Origin: JOPF133 sp052144935
GTDB taxonomy: Bacteria > Acidobacteriota > Terriglobia > Bryobacterales > Bryobacteraceae
DNA: 64,000 nt
Direction: 5' to 3'
Assembly (NCBI GenBank): GCA_052144935.1
Contig: JBKQPR010000179.1
Coordinates: 1 to 64,000, forward strand
The translations under genes and the position numbers were made by a program. Positions 15,156 to 23,003 of the stretch are shown one piece after another (within the stretch, counting starts at the first letter, position 1; each line of letters starts with the position of its first letter). Under the pieces are notes generated by a model, which saw nothing but the letters and a program-made list of their open reading frames with translations, was not told the origin of the DNA and searched no databases.

Positions 15156-16562
15156 ATGCCGCGAATCGCCGATTCCGAGTTCACCGACGTTCACCTGGGA
15201 GAGGACGACGTTCATCTGGGAGAGGACGACGTTCATCTGAGAGAGGAGGGCGAAGCCGATCCGGTGGAACTCGATCCGGAGAGGCCCTTTCGCATTCTGC
15301 TGGTGGGCGATTTCAGCGGGAGAGCCTGGCGCAAGAACCCGCCCCGCTCCTTCACGCCCCAGTTCATCGACCGCGACAACTTCGATGAGGTCCTGGAGGG
15401 CATGCAGGTCAGCCTGAACCTTCACGGCCTCACCCTGTCGTTTCGCGAGTTCGAAGATTTCCACCCGGATCGCATCTACCAGGCCGCGGCCATCTTCCGG
15501 GACCTGGACCGGCGCCTCGAACAACCCGAGCCGCCCAAAGCAGCCGCGCCCGCGCCCGCTCACCCAGTGGCCCCGCGCGCCGCTTCCTCCGGCTCGCTGC
15601 TGGACCAGATCCTGGCCGAGCACGGCGAGCCGGAGATCGAGCAGCCGGCCGCCCCCGTCTCGGTCGAGGACGCCAACGATCTGGCCTCTTTCATACAGAG
15701 AGTGACCAGGGGCCATACGGAGCCGCGGCCGGGCCCGGCGCAACAGCAACGCGCGGCGCAGCGGGAGGCGCTCGCCACCGGCCTGCTGCGGGGGATCCTG
15801 CACCATCCCCACATGCAGGCCCTGGAGGCGGCGTGGCGGGCTCTTTTTATGCTGATCCGGGGCCTGGACACCGACAGCAACCTGAAGCTGTATGTACTGA
15901 ACATTACCTTGCCGGAGCTGATCGCGGAAATGGACACGATCCGGAAGGATCTCCGCCGAAAAGGGCCGTGGGCCGTGATCGCGGGCAACTATGCCTTCGG
16001 CCAATCGGAGTTGGACGCGCCGGTGCTCGGGAGGCTGGCAGGCCTGGCGAGTGCGGTGGGCGCGCCGTTCCTGGCGGAGGCCCAACTGCACGGGGAAGAC
16101 GCCGCCGGCGAAGCCTGGAGCGGCCTGCGACACTCCCCCGAAGCCCGCTGGATCGGCTTGGCGCTGCCCCGGTTCCTGCTGCGGCTCCCTTATGGGAAAG
16201 ACACCGTCTCCATCGAGAGCTTCCCGTTCGAGGAGATGCCCAAGAGCGATCACGGCGCTTATTTGTGGGGTAACCCGGCCTTCTTTTGCGCCTACCTTCT
16301 CGGCAAGTCGTTTCTCAAGCGGGGATGGGATCTGAGTCCCATCGAGCGCCGGATCGACGGCCTTCCCATGCATGTTTACCACGAAGACGGAGAGCCGGTC
16401 GCCAAGCCATGCGCGGAAGTACTCATGACCGAGCGGGATGCCACGAATCTGCTGGATGCGGGCTTCATGCCGCTGGCTTCGTTGAAGTATGAACCTGCCG
16501 CATTGATCGTCCGGTTTCAATCCATTGCCCAGCCTTTGGCGCCGCTGGCGGGACTCACATAG
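15156..16562 (+). CDS. TssB-TssC fusion sheath-like protein, lacking the TssC C-terminus
   Basis: A 468-aa protein with strong GAGGGGGAAGGG before the ATG at 15156. Residues ~40-125 are TssB-like (RPFRILLVGDFSGR, then FIDRDNFDEVLEGMQVSLNL). After a Pro/Ala linker (~130-190), residues ~215-460 match TssC (GLLRGILHHPHMQALEAAWRAL, VIAGNYAFGQSELD, LALPRFLLRLPYGK, GAYLWGNPAFFCAYLLG). It stops shortly after the ADLGFVPL-type block (DAGFMPLASLKY), so the ~115-residue C-terminal part of TssC that forms inter-subunit handshakes is missing. The N-terminus has a 7-residue tandem repeat. It may be a specialised sheath ring, cap or baseplate adaptor rather than bulk sheath; that role is inference. Confidence 0.88.
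   Translation: MPRIADSEFTDVHLGEDDVHLGEDDVHLREEGEADPVELDPERPFRILLVGDFSGRAWRKNPPRSFTPQFIDRDNFDEVLEGMQVSLNLHGLTLSFREFEDFHPDRIYQAAAIFRDLDRRLEQPEPPKAAAPAPAHPVAPRAASSGSLLDQILAEHGEPEIEQPAAPVSVEDANDLASFIQRVTRGHTEPRPGPAQQQRAAQREALATGLLRGILHHPHMQALEAAWRALFMLIRGLDTDSNLKLYVLNITLPELIAEMDTIRKDLRRKGPWAVIAGNYAFGQSELDAPVLGRLAGLASAVGAPFLAEAQLHGEDAAGEAWSGLRHSPEARWIGLALPRFLLRLPYGKDTVSIESFPFEEMPKSDHGAYLWGNPAFFCAYLLGKSFLKRGWDLSPIERRIDGLPMHVYHEDGEPVAKPCAEVLMTERDATNLLDAGFMPLASLKYEPAALIVRFQSIAQPLAPLAGLT
15190..15250 (+). repeat. 21-bp tandem repeat encoding DVHLGED units
   Basis: Three head-to-tail 21-bp units (15190-15210, 15211-15231, 15232-15250, the last imperfect) encode the N-terminal peptide VHLGEDDVHLGEDDVHLREE of the fusion protein. 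Being a multiple of three, the unit can change in copy number without breaking the frame. Confidence 0.85.
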
Positions 16563-16787
16563 AAACGCCCGCGCCTTAGGCGCCGGCCATATATCTACAG
16601 ACAGCAAAAGGAGCCAGGAAGTGGGCGGGTTGTGCATCTCATTCTGCGGCTCTGAGAATCTCCCTCAATCAGGTTCGTTATACCGCGGCCGCCACAACCG
16701 GGCGCGAAAGGCCGCGAGCAGCGCCGCGTCCGCCGGTCCGGCCCGCGCGCTTTGATCTTCCGCGGCGATTCTGGTACGTTGGGTGCC

Positions 16788-18143
16788 ATGCCGCTGCTCG
16801 AGCCCGTCATTTGGGCCAAAGGTACCGTTCTCAATCCACAACACCTGCAAATCCAAGACCGGTTCCTGGTGGATTCGCTCCAGTTTCACCTGCAGGCGCT
16901 GAACTTCCGGCCTTGGGGTTTTCAACGGCTGCGCATCGATCTGCAGGCCCTCGCTGCCGGCACGTTCACCCTTTCCGCAGCGGTGGGCATCCTGGCCGAC
17001 GGGCTGCTGTTCGACGTCCCCGAATCCGATCCAGCGCCTCCCTCGCGGGAGATTGCCGACCGGTTCGCCGAGGATCGGGACACCCTGGCCGTTTATCTGG
17101 CCATCCCGCACTACCGGGAGCAAGGCCTCAACGTGGCCAACGGAGTGCGCAACGTGGAGGCCCGCTATAGGGCGGAAGTCGAGATGGTCCGCGATGAAAA
17201 CACCGGCCTGTCCGAACGGCCGGTGATGATGGCGCGCAAGAATTTCCGCCTGCTGTTCGAGGGCGAAAGCCGGGAGGGAAGCTCGGCGATGCAGGTCGCC
17301 AATATCCGCAAAACCCCGGCTGGTCTCTTTCAATTGGATCCCCATTTCGTGGCGCCCCTGCTGGATCTCAGCTCCAGCGACTATCTGCTTTCCATCGCCC
17401 GCCGCCTGGTCGAAATCCTGTCGGCCAAGAGCAGCACGCTGGCGGGTTCGCGGCGCCAGAAAAATCAGAGCCTGGCGGACTTCACCGCCTCCGATATCGC
17501 CAATTTCTGGCTGCTATACACCATCAACACCGCCTTTCCGGCCATCCACCACCTGTTTGAGACACGCGGCGGCCATCCGGAGTACTTGTTTTCCGAGATG
17601 CTGCACCTGGCGGGGTCCCTGACCACGTTCTCGCAGAAAGTACACCCGCGCGATCTGCCGGTCTACAATCACGAAGACCTGGGGGCCTGCTTCACGGATC
17701 TCGACGAGAAGGTGCGGCTGCTGCTGGAAACCGTGGTGCCCAGCAATTTTATCGCGCTGCCGCTCAAGTTGGTGCAGCCGAATATTTACGCGTGCTCCAT
17801 CGAACGCGACGAAAACCTGCGAAACACCCGGATGTACCTGGCGATGAGCGCGGACGCCAGCCAGGCGGAAATCATCGGGAGAGTGCCTCAACTGGTCAAG
17901 ATCTGCTCCGGCGATCACATCGAGCTGCTGGTGCAGAGAGCCTTGCCGGGAGTCCCGCTGATCCATTCCATCAGCCCGCCCAGCGCCATCCCTCTCAAAC
18001 TGAATTACCAGTACTTCAGCCTGAGCCAGAGCGGCGGTCCGTGGGAAACCATCCTCCGCGCACGCAATCTGGCAGCTTATGTGCCCGGAGATTTCCCCAA
18101 CCCGCAATTGGAGCTGATCATTCTGCTGCCCACTGCCGGATAG
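16788..18143 (+). CDS. tssK: T6SS baseplate-membrane connector TssK, copy 1
   Basis: A 451-aa TssK, the trimeric connector between the baseplate and the TssL/TssM membrane complex. The start at 16788 (MPLLEPVIWAKGTVLNPQHLQIQD) aligns with the conserved TssK N-terminus VxWxxGxxLxPQHxQ; an in-frame upstream ATG at 16752 is less likely. Later blocks: FRPWGFQRLRIDLQAL, ILADGLLFDVPE, VEARYRAEVEMV, RKNFRLLFEGE, ANFWLLYTINTAFPAIHHLFETRGGHPEYLFSEML, and a C-terminal FNLxQ-like YFSLSQSGGPWETI. It follows the fusion gene by 225 bp. A second TssK lies about 2.8 kb downstream. Confidence 0.94.
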   Translation: MPLLEPVIWAKGTVLNPQHLQIQDRFLVDSLQFHLQALNFRPWGFQRLRIDLQALAAGTFTLSAAVGILADGLLFDVPESDPAPPSREIADRFAEDRDTLAVYLAIPHYREQGLNVANGVRNVEARYRAEVEMVRDENTGLSERPVMMARKNFRLLFEGESREGSSAMQVANIRKTPAGLFQLDPHFVAPLLDLSSSDYLLSIARRLVEILSAKSSTLAGSRRQKNQSLADFTASDIANFWLLYTINTAFPAIHHLFETRGGHPEYLFSEMLHLAGSLTTFSQKVHPRDLPVYNHEDLGACFTDLDEKVRLLLETVVPSNFIALPLKLVQPNIYACSIERDENLRNTRMYLAMSADASQAEIIGRVPQLVKICSGDHIELLVQRALPGVPLIHSISPPSAIPLKLNYQYFSLSQSGGPWETILRARNLAAYVPGDFPNPQLELIILLPTAG

Positions 18144-18167
18144 CAGTGGGGCGGAAAGCGCCGCCGC

Positions 18168-20735
18168 TTACTTGAAAATGATGTAGATCAGCACGACGAG
18201 CAGCAGCAGTACGGCCACCACAATCAAGATCTTCACGAGGTAGTTCTTTTTCTTTTTGGGGATGGGCGGCCGGCCCGGCTTGCGGGCCGCCTTGGGGGCG
18301 GCCGGCGCGGGCGGCGCCGGAGCGGGAGCCTTGAACATCTTGGTGAACTCGCTGGGCTGGGCGGGCGCCCCCTGCTGGTCGGGCGCCCCTGGCTGCGCGG
18401 GAGCTCCCGCTGGACCTGCCGCGGGTATTTGAAACGCGCGCGTGGCGTCCCCACTGGGTTGAGGACGCGGCGGAGGGGCCGCGGGCGGCTGCCCAACCAA
18501 ACCCTGCGGCGCCAATGGCGAATTCAGCATGCGCGTGAATTCGCCCGGCTCCTTCGCGGCGCCGGCTGGCAACGGAGAGTACCCCGGCGCTTGCGGAGCC
18601 GGACCCCCTCCCCGCGCCGCCGGGTCCAGCATCTGCCCGAATCCCCCCTGCTCCTGCGCGCCGCCTGCCGAAGGAGGAAACATCGGCCCTTGCGGAGCCT
18701 GGCCCCCTCCCCGCGCCGTCGGGTCCAGCATCTGCCCGAATCCCCCCTGCTGCTGCGCGCCGCCTGCCGAAGGAGGAAACATCGGCCCTTGCGGAGCCGG
18801 ACCCCCTCCCCGCGCCGTCGGGTCCAGCATCTGCCCGAATCCCCCCTGTTCCTGCGCGCCGCCGGCTGGCAACGGAGGGAACATCGACCCTTGCGGAGCC
18901 TGGCCCCCTGGCGCCAGCGGCGATGTCAGCATGCGGGTGAACTCGCCCGGTTCGGCCGCGGCCGGCGCGGACCCCTTTGGCGGCCCTCCGGGTGGAGCGG
19001 TTTCGGCCTGCGGCACTGGTTGTGGATTGGACGAGCTACGCCACAGACGCGTGAATTCGCCCGTATCCGCCCCCGGTGAAGCGGCGGGAGTTGGCGGCGC
19101 CGGCAGTGGTGCTTCCGCGCGGGAATCGGCTTCGGCGCGCGCGGGCCACGGGAACCCGCCGGGATCCGCCGCGGGTGGCGAGGGAGGAACCGGCCGGGCT
19201 GGCGGTGCCGTTTCCGCTGACTGGGCTTGAAACAGCCGCGTAAACTCGCCCGGCTCCGTCGCGGGCGGCGCGGGGGGAACTGGCGCGCGCGGCGGCGCGG
19301 TCTCCGCTGGGGGCCGTTCCTTCGTCTTCGTTAGCCGGGCGAACTCGCCGGGCTCGGCGGCCGCGGCCGAGGGTGCAGTTGGAATTGACGGGCGCGGCGG
19401 CGCAGTCTCCACCGATGGCTCCGGCCGAGCCCGGAAAAGCCGCGTAAACTCGCCCGGTTCCGTCGCGGGAGGTGAGGGAGGACCGGGCGGGGCTACTCCC
19501 GCCGGCGGCTTCGGCTGGGCTTCGAGGCGCGGTGTAAGCTCGCCCAGATCCGCCGTGGATGGCGCGCGGGGAACCGCCGCGGGCGGTAGTACGGCCTGCG
19601 CGGGTGCCCCGGCCGAGGGTCGAGCCGGAACTGGCGGGAGCGGCGGCGCTGTTTCCGCCGGCGGCTTCGGCTGGGCTTGGACGCGCGGCGCGACCTCGGC
19701 CGGAACCGCCATGGATGGCACGACTGGAACGGTCGCGGGCGATAGTACGGCCGGCACTTTCAGTAGCCGCGTGAACTCTCCCGGCTCGGCGGCCGTGGCC
19801 GACGGTGCAGCCGGAACGGGCGGGCTCGGCGGCGCTGTTTCCGCCGGGGACCTCGGCGGGATTCGCAAGAGCCGCGCAAATTCGCCGGTTTCCGTCGCGA
19901 GTGGCGAGGCGGAAGAGGCTGCGGACGGTGGTACGGCCGGCGCGGATGCCCCGGCCGGCGTCCTCAGTAGCCGGGTGAACTCCCCCGGTTCGTCGGCCGA
20001 GGCCGCCGGTGCAGCCGGAGCCGGCGGGCCTTGCAAGAGCCGCGCAAACTCGCCGGTTTCCGTCGCGAGTGGCGAGGCGGAAGAGGCCGCGGACGGTGGT
20101 ACGGCCGGCGCGGATGCCCCAGCCGGCGTCCTCATTAGCCGGGTGAACTCCCCCGGCTCGCCGGCCGAGGCCGCCGGTGCAGCCGGAGCCGGAGCCGGAG
20201 CCGGAACCGGCGGGCGTGGCGGCGTTCCCGCCGAGGGCTTCGGCGGGCCTTGCATGAGCCGCGTAAACTCGCCGGGTTCCGCCGTGGCCTGCGAGGGGGG
20301 AACGAGCCCTGGCGATGGCGCCGGCGTGGACTCGGGCCGGGTGCCTGGCGGCGGTTGGTCCGGAACCACCCACCCCGGAATCTTCCAGGCTCTCACCCGC
20401 GTCAGATCGTTTGGATTGGCCGCCTCACCCGCCAACATTCTGGCCCTTAGCGCCGCCAGCCACTGCCGCAACGGAGGGCTCCCCGCGAGCACGTCCGTGA
20501 TCACGTATAGCGTGCCGTAGTAGTCGCCGGTCTCCAAAAAGCAGGCTTGGTAGTCCGGCGGAAGGGAGACGATTTGCGCCAACAAAGCGTCATTGGCCGC
20601 GTTGTGACCACCGGCGAGCAAGTGTATGGTAACCAACCGTCCCGAGGAAATCTGGCGGCCCGCCAACGTCCGATCGGCTAGGCCGATCGACTCGGGAATA
20701 CTCCCGACCACGTGGAACCTCTGATCGAAGCTCAT
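18168..20735 (-). CDS. tail-anchored Pro-rich protein with repeated GEFTRLL-like motifs
   Basis: An 855-aa protein that I cannot place in a known family. Residues 1-125 look globular (FHVVGSIPESIGLADRTLAG, FLETGDYYGTLYVITDVLAG). Residues ~125-820 are Pro/Ala-rich with a motif of the form (E/D)(P/T)GEF(T/A)R(L/M)x. I count 13 clear copies (for example EPGEFTRLM, ETGEFARLL, EPGEFTRLF, DTGEFTRLW, QPSEFTKMF), three GGFGQML variants and about three degenerate ones. The C-terminus is KKKKN plus one hydrophobic helix (LVKILIVVAVLLLLVVLIY), typical of a tail anchor with the bulk in the cytoplasm. It sits between the two tssK genes on the opposite strand, and its start is 177 bp from tssK2, divergently. 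A scaffold recruiting a motif-binding partner to the membrane is a guess. Confidence 0.85.
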   Translation of the reverse strand: MSFDQRFHVVGSIPESIGLADRTLAGRQISSGRLVTIHLLAGGHNAANDALLAQIVSLPPDYQACFLETGDYYGTLYVITDVLAGSPPLRQWLAALRARMLAGEAANPNDLTRVRAWKIPGWVVPDQPPPGTRPESTPAPSPGLVPPSQATAEPGEFTRLMQGPPKPSAGTPPRPPVPAPAPAPAAPAASAGEPGEFTRLMRTPAGASAPAVPPSAASSASPLATETGEFARLLQGPPAPAAPAASADEPGEFTRLLRTPAGASAPAVPPSAASSASPLATETGEFARLLRIPPRSPAETAPPSPPVPAAPSATAAEPGEFTRLLKVPAVLSPATVPVVPSMAVPAEVAPRVQAQPKPPAETAPPLPPVPARPSAGAPAQAVLPPAAVPRAPSTADLGELTPRLEAQPKPPAGVAPPGPPSPPATEPGEFTRLFRARPEPSVETAPPRPSIPTAPSAAAAEPGEFARLTKTKERPPAETAPPRAPVPPAPPATEPGEFTRLFQAQSAETAPPARPVPPSPPAADPGGFPWPARAEADSRAEAPLPAPPTPAASPGADTGEFTRLWRSSSNPQPVPQAETAPPGGPPKGSAPAAAEPGEFTRMLTSPLAPGGQAPQGSMFPPLPAGGAQEQGGFGQMLDPTARGGGPAPQGPMFPPSAGGAQQQGGFGQMLDPTARGGGQAPQGPMFPPSAGGAQEQGGFGQMLDPAARGGGPAPQAPGYSPLPAGAAKEPGEFTRMLNSPLAPQGLVGQPPAAPPPRPQPSGDATRAFQIPAAGPAGAPAQPGAPDQQGAPAQPSEFTKMFKAPAPAPPAPAAPKAARKPGRPPIPKKKKNYLVKILIVVAVLLLLVVLIYIIFK
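18604..18902 (-). repeat. three 99-bp tandem repeats inside the GEFTRLL protein gene
   Basis: CCCCCTCC landmarks recur at 18604, 18703 and 18802, giving a 99-bp period that encodes 33-residue units of the form GGFGQMLDPTARGGGPAPQG plus a PMFPPSAGGAQQQ tail. The near identity of units points to recent expansion. A second, older duplication of RTPAGASAPAVPPSAASSAS segments occurs around 19870-20130. Confidence 0.85.
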
Positions 20736-20912
20736 ACTTTCCCCAAATACGCCAAGGATTTAGCAACCCCTGGCAAAGTCTTCCCGAAGCCCGGCGAGGC
20801 CCGCATCGCGGCTCTCACGGGTGCCTCAAGACCCCTGCATATGATACAGTATCCCTACTGCGAAATTCGCGACTCAACTCCGGCGAGTTGGAACGGCATT
20901 ACAGATTGCCCT

Positions 20913-22259
20913 ATGAGATCTTTGTCGCAAGTGGTGTGGTCGGAGGGTATGTACCTCGGTCCGCACGAGTTTCAGGCCCAGGCCCGCTATTTTGAAGATG
21001 CGATCCAGTTCGCGGCGGCGGCGTTGTGGTTCCAATGCTATGGCCTGATCGGCTGCACTCCGGACAGCGACGCGTTGCGCAATGGGACCGCCAGCCTGGT
21101 GCACGCTTCCGGTATCTTCCCCGACGGCACGCCGTTCCTCATCCCGCAGTCCGATGCCGCTCCCGCCGCGCGGCCTATCGCCGAATTTTTTCCTCCCACC
21201 AAGGACAGGCTGACCATTTTTCTGGGAATGACCGGGCGCAAACCAGGGGGGCGCAATTGCTCGACCTCCGCGGAACCCGGCGATACGCGGTATTTCGCCG
21301 AACTCCGCAACTTCAACGACGAAACCAACGGAAGCGATGGCCGGGCCGTCTCCATCCGGCGTAAGAATATTCGACTGCTCCTGGAATCCGAGATCAACGA
21401 CAGGATCGTTTCCCTGCCTTTGGCGCGTATCCAGCGGGACGGCTCGGGCCATTTCATTTACGACCCGGAGTTCGTGCCTCCCTGCCTGCAAATCAGCGGC
21501 AGCGAGCGGCTGATGCTCATGCTGCGGCGGTTGATCGAGATTCTGGAAAGCAAGAGCACCTCCCTTAGCCGGTCGTCCTCCGGCTCGGGCGGCGTGGCCG
21601 AATTCTCCACCCGCGATCTTGCCAACTTCTGGCTGATGCACGCCGTCAATTCCGGCCTGGCGGCACTGCGCCATCAGTGGATCTCCAAGCGGGGCCACCC
21701 GGAAGAGTTGTTCGTGGAAATGTCGCGCTTGGGCGGCGCGCTGTGTACTTTCGCGCTCGATTCCCATCCTCGCACCCTGCCGAATTACGATCACCAACAC
21801 CTGGGCGAGTGCTTCGAGCAACTGGACTATCACATTCGCACGCACCTGGAAATCCTTCTTCCCACCAACTGCGTATCGATCCCTCTCACCAAGGTGGCGA
21901 ATTACTTTTACGAGGGAGAGATCAGCGATACCCGCTGCCTGGGCCGGGCCCGCTGGATTTTCGGAATTCACGCCGCCGTGGGCGAGGCCGAACTCATCGT
22001 GCGGACTCCCCAACTGGTGAAGCTCTGTTCCGCCAAATTTGTGGGCGAGCTGGTCAGGCGCGCCATGGCCGGCCTGGCCCTGACGCATCTGCCGGCTCCG
22101 CCCCCGGCGATTCCCGCCCGTGTGGAAACGCAATACTTCGGCGTTTCCAGGGACGGTCCTTTTTGGGACCATATCGTACAAACCCGCCGCGTTGGAATCT
22201 ACGTTCCAGGCGAATTGACCAACGCGGAGCTCGAACTTTTGGTACTCCTGGACAAGTAG
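20913..22259 (+). CDS. tssK: T6SS baseplate-membrane connector TssK, copy 2
   Basis: A 448-aa second TssK. The start at 20913 gives MRSLSQVVWSEGMYLGPHEFQAQARYFED, an even better match to the TssK N-terminus than copy 1; the frame is open for 67 codons upstream but without conserved sequence. Further blocks: YGLIGCTPDSDALRNG, GIFPDGTPFLIPQSD, VSIRRKNIRLLLESEI, ANFWLMHAVNSGLAALRHQWISKRGHPEELFVEMSRLGG, and VETQYFGVSRDGPFWDHIV near the end. The two copies share the RGHPExLF(S/V)EM block and overall layout but are diverged. It lies 17 bp upstream of tssL in the tssK-tssL-tssM order usual for T6SS. Confidence 0.95.
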   Translation: MRSLSQVVWSEGMYLGPHEFQAQARYFEDAIQFAAAALWFQCYGLIGCTPDSDALRNGTASLVHASGIFPDGTPFLIPQSDAAPAARPIAEFFPPTKDRLTIFLGMTGRKPGGRNCSTSAEPGDTRYFAELRNFNDETNGSDGRAVSIRRKNIRLLLESEINDRIVSLPLARIQRDGSGHFIYDPEFVPPCLQISGSERLMLMLRRLIEILESKSTSLSRSSSGSGGVAEFSTRDLANFWLMHAVNSGLAALRHQWISKRGHPEELFVEMSRLGGALCTFALDSHPRTLPNYDHQHLGECFEQLDYHIRTHLEILLPTNCVSIPLTKVANYFYEGEISDTRCLGRARWIFGIHAAVGEAELIVRTPQLVKLCSAKFVGELVRRAMAGLALTHLPAPPPAIPARVETQYFGVSRDGPFWDHIVQTRRVGIYVPGELTNAELELLVLLDK

Positions 22260-22276
22260 GCACAAGGACGTCTGTT

Positions 22277-22993
22277 ATGACAGCTTCGACCGGGGCTTCG
22301 GATGTAACCCGAACCGAGAATCTCGCGCTCATCTTCCAGGAAGTCCTCACCGCCATCGTGCGCCTGCGCTCCAACCGGCAGGAATTGACGGATGCGGAGT
22401 CCTTCCGGTTCTACATGCGCGAAGCCATTAAGGCCGCCATACAGGAGGCCAGAAATCAGGGCGGCTACTCCGGCGACGACATCAAGATGGCCACCCTGGC
22501 CCTGGTGGGATTCCTGGATGAATCCGTTCTGAACACCCAAAACCCCCTGTTTGCCAATTGGCCGCGCAAGCCGCTGCAGGAAGAGTTGTTCGGCATTCAC
22601 ATGGCGGGAGAGATCTTCTTCCGGAATCTCGAACAGTTGATGGGCCGCCCCGATTCCGCCGATCTGGCGGACCTCCTGGAGGTGCACTATCTCTGTCTCC
22701 TGCTGGGCTACGGAGGCCGGTACAGCTTTGGGGGGCGCGGGGAGCTCCAAGCCATCACCACCGCCACCGGGGAAAGGATTCGCCGGATTCGCGGCGCATC
22801 CACCGACCCGTTCATGGAAATCTTCGCCGAGCCGGAAGTGGTCAAGATCACCGAAGACCCGTGGGTCAAAAAGTTCCTGATCGGCGCGGCCGCCTGTTTC
22901 GTCCTGATGTTGGTTTTGTTTGTGAGCTTCAAGATGACGCTCGGATCGAGCGCCTCCGGAGTTCGCACCGCCGCGGCGGAAGCCAGGAGCTAG
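22277..22993 (+). CDS. tssL: T6SS inner-membrane protein TssL (DotU family)
   Basis: A 238-aa DotU/TssL protein. The start at 22277 has AAGGA 8 bases upstream; a longer frame runs back inside tssK2 and is an overlap artefact. The cytoplasmic hook domain shows ALVGFLDESVLNTQNPLFANWPRKPLQEELFG and HMAGEIFFRNLEQLM, then LEVHYLCLLLGYGGRYSF. One transmembrane helix near residues 205-225 (FLIGAAACFVLMLVLFVSF) anchors it. There is no OmpA-type peptidoglycan-binding domain after the helix, so this is the short TssL form. tssM follows after 10 bp. Confidence 0.96.
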   Translation: MTASTGASDVTRTENLALIFQEVLTAIVRLRSNRQELTDAESFRFYMREAIKAAIQEARNQGGYSGDDIKMATLALVGFLDESVLNTQNPLFANWPRKPLQEELFGIHMAGEIFFRNLEQLMGRPDSADLADLLEVHYLCLLLGYGGRYSFGGRGELQAITTATGERIRRIRGASTDPFMEIFAEPEVVKITEDPWVKKFLIGAAACFVLMLVLFVSFKMTLGSSASGVRTAAAEARS

Positions 22994-23003
22994 GGGAGCT
23001 GCG

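Noticed and set aside
20712..20912. 67-codon extension of tssK2
   Set aside because: It lacks conserved sequence, and TssK proteins begin at the VVWSEGM block; the extension overlaps the divergent GEFTRLL gene start.
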